Shown here: positions 59,567-64,000 of the stretch, in pieces | Layout: every line of letters starts with the position of its first letter | How positions within the stretch are numbered: the stretch's first letter is position 1 | NCBI GenBank assembly: GCA_019973155.2 | Contig: BPQB01000030.1 | Location: forward strand, 124,001-188,000 | Length of the DNA: 64,000 nt | Origin: Phanerochaete sordida | Lineage: Eukaryota; Basidiomycota; Agaricomycetes; Polyporales; Phanerochaetaceae | Direction: 5' to 3' | Notes under the pieces: generated by a model | The model's database searches: none | Seen by the model: only the letters and a program-made list of their open reading frames with translations | Told to the model about the DNA's origin: nothing | Program-made: the position numbers and the translations under genes

Positions 59567-60853
59567 ATGTCGGCGAACACGGACGAGTCATCGCGCAAGC
59601 GACAGCGGACAGATACCGACGCGGGTTTGGAGTCAGAGCATCCAGCCCACGGTGCTGTGCTCGTACGCGACGAGCACGTCTGGTACCCCGAAGGCAACAT
59701 CATCATCACCGCCTGCTCCGGCACCTGCAAAGGCGATGGACGCTGCGAAGGGCCCACGTTCGGGTACAAGTGCATCAGGTCCACGCTGGTGCAGCACTCG
59801 CGCGCGTTCGAGGGCATGTTCGTGTACGACAACGCCGGCGGACCGACCGTAGACGAGGTCCCGGTCGTCCACCTCCCTGACCGCGCAGAGGATGTGCAGG
59901 GCTTCATGTGGATGATGCACGGATTCCTGTGAGTAGAGTTGTGCCCCTCAGATTGCGTGTAAACCTCACGCTCCGTTCAGGGAGTTGCCTGCACGGCGGC
60001 GCGACCCAAACACTACCAAGATAATCGGTGGTGCTCTGCGCCTCGCCGTGAAGTACGAGGCCGTGCGGATGGAGAAGCAGTTGCGCGCCATACTGGAGCG
60101 CGACTGGCCGAAGAGCTATCTCGAGTGGGCCGAGGCGGAGCGGCAGAATGGCCTACTCTGGGAAAAGGTCGAGGAGGAAGGGAAGGTTCTGGGAAACCTG
60201 AAGATATGCGACGTCAACCTGTACGCACCCGATCCTGGTACGCCACTCCCTCTGGTCGCCGTCGATTGCACACTGATTTGTGCGTGCGTTCGAAAGCATC
60301 TGTCGTGAGCCTCGCGAAAGAAGCTCGCGTGAGCACGGTCCTCCGCGCGGCGTGGTACGAATTGGCCCGGAGCTACGCGCAGGGCTCTACTCCTTATCGC
60401 GACGATGGAACCCATCTCGGTTGGTGGGTCGAACGGCGTGCGGCGGACGTGCGGCTACTGGATCAGGCGGACCTCGTACGCCTCCTCGTCGGCCGCGAGA
60501 AGCTGCGCGACATGGCCAGCTTCATCGTACGCAAGCAGATACTCTCGCGGTTCCCGTTCAAGGAGTATGAAGGCAACCCCAAGAGTTTAACACGCTGTGA
60601 CCCTTTGAGGTGTTACCAAGAGGTGTCGAAGAGACTGAATGAGTTGGAGGACTCCACGGACGTCGGTCACGATCCAATGGGCGCATTCATTACACTACAA
60701 ACACAGATTAGGCAGGCCGAGGGAGTGTGCAGTAGTTGTAAGGACCATTCGTGCTGGGATCTTAGGGACGCAGCAATGAGTGTGTGGGACGCACTTGAAG
60801 ACATCTTTGACTTGAAGGAGGAACTTGCATTCGATTCCGGCTCGGAGAACTAG
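59567..60853 (+). CDS. BTB/POZ-domain protein (BTB 4)
   Basis: Three exons. Exon 1: MSANTDESSRKRQRTDTDAG, VRDEHVWYPEGNIIITACSG, PTFGYKCIRSTLVQHSRAFE and EDVQGFMWMMHGFL. Exon 2: KIIGGALRLAVKYEAVRMEK and WPKSYLEWAEAERQN, ending DVNLYAPDP. Exon 3: RVSTVLRAAWYELARSYAQG, DLVRLLVGREKLRDMASFIV, LTRCDPLRCYQEV and GVCSSCKDHSCWDLRDAAMS. It is the most divergent copy in the BTB domain (ITACSGTCKGDGRCEGPTF replaces the usual VRAGPGC segment), with extra cysteines there. It is on the plus strand, opposite to BTB 1-3. Confidence 0.84.
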
Positions 60854-61132
60854 TTTTTTTTGGACATTTCAATATACTTTTCTTTGGCTTATGCACATGT
60901 CCATGGCGTGATTATTTTACTCATTCGGCTGCTGCTGGTACACGTACATGTAATGCACCTGGAAAGATGAGCACAAGATACACGATCATCCTTAAATTTG
61001 AACGCCACAGCGGGCAAATACTTTACGAAGCGCCCGAAATTATTTGCCAACCTCCTCAGGTTACCTGAGCGGCGTAGCGTCTTTCGTCCGGCCTTGCTCT
61101 TACTCTGACTTCATTTTTCAATACTTTAGCGC

Positions 61133-62378
61133 ATGTTTTCAGGCCACGAAGAACAATAACCTCGCAAGAGGCAACGGACCGACGAGCGTGAAGAGGGCGG
61201 CTCCGGCGAACAGGAGCTCCAGCGCGACAAAGTCGTCTGGTACGAGGACGGCAACATCATCGTCAGAGCCGGGCCCGGCTGCACAGGCGAGGGTCCTGTC
61301 TACGGCTTCAAATGCCATAGGTCTCTCCTAGCCAGCCGCTCGAGCGTGTTCGAGACCATGCTGCAGCTGCCGAACGGCGGCGGGCCCACGGTGGACGGGA
61401 TCCCGGTCGTTGACTTCCCGGATCTTTGGGAGGACGTGCGCGACTTTTTGCGGATGATGTACGGCGCGCTGTGAGTGACACTTCTGCAGTGGAGTCTACA
61501 CTTCATGCTCAGCGTGTGCCTGCAGGAAGATCCCGCCGTGCAGACGAGCACATAATTCCGTCACGGCTGTCGCAGGCGCGCTGCGGCTCGCCACGAAGTA
61601 CGACGCGCCCGACATGGCACAGCAGCTGCTGTACAGGCTCGAGTACGACTATCCAAACAGTTTCTCTACGTGGACAGAAGTAGAGGACGAACGCCGTCTA
61701 CTGGAGCCTCGCACTGCAGACTGGTGGGACCTGAACGTCAAGGACCCGGGACCAGATCCCTTCTTCGACATCAACCACTGCACTCCCGAACCAGGTGCGC
61801 TCTATGTTTAGCGTTACCTATCTCGTAGTGACCTTCAGAATGCAGCTTCCGCGGTGCGGCTCGCCCAGGACGTGCGCGCTGGTACACTGCTGCGGGCAGC
61901 CTGGTACGAACTAGCCCGCAGCTATGCGCAAGGCTCATCGCTCTTCAAAGGCCCCGGGAGCCCATTCGATTGGACCGACCGCCGTGCAGCAGACCTGACT
62001 CTGCTCGAGGCGGGGGACCTCAGGCGTCTCCTCGTAGGCCGCGAGAGGCTGCGCGACCTTGCGCACAACGCCATGGAGGCGCTTCGCGAGCACGCGCGGT
62101 TCAGCACGGAGCGCTCCCCGTGCAAAAACTGTCAAGAGCAGCCAGAAGCCTCCCTGAAGATGTTCATGTCCACCGAGAGCTATCGAGACCTCGCGTTTGA
62201 CCCACTGGGCGGGCTTCTCGAGCTGAGACGTGCAGTCGAGCAGTCTGCTTGCGACTCCTGCAAGTATTCCGTACGCACGGTCATCATGGATACCTGCAAG
62301 GAAATCTGGGACACTCTCGTGGAAGCTTTCGAGCTGCAGAAGCTTGGAATCGAAGTACCGGACGACAGCGTATTTTAA
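61133..62378 (+). pseudogene. BTB/POZ-domain gene with premature stop (BTB 5)
   Basis: Closest relative of BTB 2. From the ATG at 61,133 the frame reads MFSGHEEQ and then TAA at 61,157-61,159, where BTB 2 has Leu (CTA). The frame then continues open with PRKRQRTDEREEG, LQRDKVVWYEDGNIIVRAGP, VYGFKCHRSLLASRSSVFET and DLWEDVRDFLRMMYGAL. Exon 2 (VAGALRLATKYDAPDMAQQL, ending DINHCTPEP) and exon 3 (VRAGTLLRAAWYELARSYAQ, SPCKNCQEQPEASLKMF, SACDSCKYSVRTVIMD, stop at 62,376) are intact. No other in-frame ATG precedes the BTB core. Either the gene is freshly inactivated, an unseen upstream exon splices past the stop, or there is a base error. Confidence 0.72.
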
Positions 62379-62927
62379 CCACCCACGCCACAGTGCATTG
62401 TCGACTGGGACCGTCTACATAGAAAATTCAGGCGCCTATTCGTACAGAGTCATCTCCAACGGCGGCGTAGCTCGCGACCTGACTGCCATCGCAGCGTTCA
62501 CGTATATCTGCCAGCTCATGTTTCCAACTCACGTTCCTCACATGACTCAGGAGGTGTAAATGTGTATGTGCTAGACCCAAAGTTCTACTAAGGGCCCGAC
62601 ACGCCTAAAAGATGCAAGTCTGTTTGCGTCACTGGGATCCAACATATTCGATTTCCGTCGTGGCTAGTCCACTCGATAGGGTAGGAGTACATACCGAGGA
62701 GACTTGGAGGGTCAGTACGTTGGTGGTAAGCGAGCTCCAGAACGCGCCTGTCACAACCTCCCAAAAACTTGAGAGCCAGTATGCAAACATTCAAATCGCT
62801 GCAGGTTCGCATACGAAGCCGCGGATCCCAACACAGCCGATAGAGCGGCAGTATATACCATGGTACTAGTACAGATCCGAATTTAGAAAAGCAAAGTTAC
62901 TGCGCAAGAAGGCCGGTGCACCTCACA
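62379..62927. other. Convergent intergenic region, BTB 5 and aspartic protease
   Basis: 549 bp between convergent 3' ends. Nothing recognisable apart from short non-conserved open frames. Confidence 0.4.
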
Positions 62928-64000
62928 TCAGTTTGTCTCTGCATACGTGAACGCCGTTTTTGCGATGCCGAACGACGGCGCCTTTGAGGTGTAGACCGTG
63001 TAGAAGCGCTGCATGAACACGTAGCCGTTGATGAAGTCAAGACCCTCGCCGGACGGCGTTCCGATGTCGCCGACGATGAGGTACACGGAGTCGGCGTCGC
63101 CGCCGATATTGCTGTTCAGCTGCAAAAGCTGCGTCAGAAGCGCACGCCGCGGGACGAAAGAGGGGCTGCTCACGCTGCGCGGCCAGATCTGCGCGTTTTT
63201 TGTGAACTCCCAGGATTTCTACGTGGCAAGGGTCAGATGGTAGAGGTTTATAGGGGCGCAAAGGAGGCGTACCCCGCCGATTTTGAAGAACAGGCTCTGA
63301 ATGCTGTCGTACTTGACCGCCGGTAACTTCAAGAGCCCCGTCGCTGGATCCATAGTCGCACCCGTTGCCGTCGTGTAGTGGTCGAAGGCATCTGGAGTAT
63401 ATCCTCAGCCTGGGTGGTCGCCACGAACATCGCGCATGAATTACCTGTCGCCAGAAGGATAAGCGTCGTGCCGGTGTCGGCGATCCCAGCAGTATTGCTG
63501 AGGATCGTGGACCCCGAGGCGCCGTACGTGACAGACTGGTTGAAGCCTACGAACTCGCTCGCGGGGAAGGTCGACGTGATCGGCCTGCAGGTGCGCGCCC
63601 ACGGTGAGATGAGGAACATGTCTAAGACGGCGTGGTGCACGCACACAGTTGTGATGGGGCTGGTCACTCCAGTGCGCCGCACGCCGCCCATGGTCAGCTC
63701 GCCGTCCATGGCTCCGCTGTCGGACGTCGTCGGGTGGAAGAAGATACCGATCTCATATTTGTCGAGCAGGCCCTGCGACCAGGCGTTGTCTGTGACCGTC
63801 GGCTCCACAGTGCTGCTGTTCGAGATGCCTGAGGGAACACGTCGATCAGCTCCAGTCTGCGCGAAATAGCGAAGATATCACCTTCGTTGAGGTCTGTCGG
63901 GCCGAGGCTGCATAAAACAACATCAGAAAGTGGAACAAATCGGTTTAGTTTCTTGACTCGAACCCAAGGATGCCGTCGAGACCGTCCGGGGAAGTGCTGC
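62928..64000 (-). CDS. Polyporopepsin-like A1 aspartic protease, 3' part
   Basis: The gene enters from the right edge, so the signal peptide, propeptide and first catalytic Asp lie outside. Visible exons give SPDGLDGILG, LGPTDLNEG, STVEPTVTDNAWSQGLLDK and YEIGIFFHPTTSDSGAMDGE. Then come FVGFNQSVTYGASGSTILSN and TAGIADTGTTLILLA with the second catalytic Asp (DTG), followed by DHYTTATGATMDPATGLLKL, NAQIWPRSV and SVYLIVGDIGTPSGEGLDFI. It ends FGIAKTAFTYAETN. The pattern closely follows secreted polyporopepsins of wood-decay basidiomycetes. At least five introns are visible. Confidence 0.88.

Overview
The window is nuclear DNA from a filamentous basidiomycete, most likely a wood-decay polypore (Agaricomycetes, Polyporales). 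The evidence is dense short introns (about 45-65 bp, nearly all GT-AG), GC-rich coding exons, short intergenic gaps, and gene content that includes a polyporopepsin-like aspartic protease, DUF6533/DUF6534 membrane proteins, Rds1-like ferritin-fold secreted proteins, a DUF7025 AAA ATPase and an expanded set of BTB proteins. No bacterial operon, CRISPR array, rRNA, convincing tRNA or intact transposon was seen.

Layout. 0-9 kb: the 5' end of a mitochondrial Ohr/OsmC peroxidase (-) diverges from the MICOS subunit Mic12 (+), followed by a secreted catalase (+) and the CAF-1 p60 subunit Cac2 (+). 9-17 kb: a DUF6534 membrane protein (-), a BAH/PHD chromatin reader (-) and, divergent from it, the ESCRT adaptor Bro1 (+). 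18-33 kb: Rds1-like protein 1 (-), a Zn2Cys6 transcription factor (-), EEP phosphohydrolase 1 (+), eIF2-beta (-) sharing a 245-bp bidirectional promoter with ATP synthase gamma (+), and Rds1-like protein 2 (-). 33-46 kb: a DUF6533 membrane protein (-), a head-to-head pair of duplicated SDRs, and the 1,3-beta-glucan synthase FKS1 (+). 46-64 kb: three tandem BTB genes (-), a coiled-coil proline-rich protein (+), EEP phosphohydrolase 2 (-), a DUF7025-AAA ATPase (-), two more BTB genes (+, the second with a premature stop), and the 3' part of an aspartic protease (-) running off the right edge.

How it fits together. Conserved housekeeping genes (Mic12, Cac2, Bro1, eIF2-beta, ATP3, FKS1) are interleaved with lineage-expanded families present in two or more copies here: Rds1-like x2, EEP x2, SDR x2 and BTB x5. 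The most unusual stretch is 46-62.4 kb. Its five BTB genes share one three-exon plan, a nuclear-localisation-like basic patch, and an invariant C-terminal Cys-x2-Cys. Two of them have GGGCGCATCAA elements upstream, and a perfect 14-bp palindrome built on the same word lies between the clusters.

Limits. Exon boundaries were read by eye from splice signals and family resemblance. Outer coordinates are more reliable than internal ones, and start codons are flagged where uncertain. Family names come from recognised motifs, not database searches.
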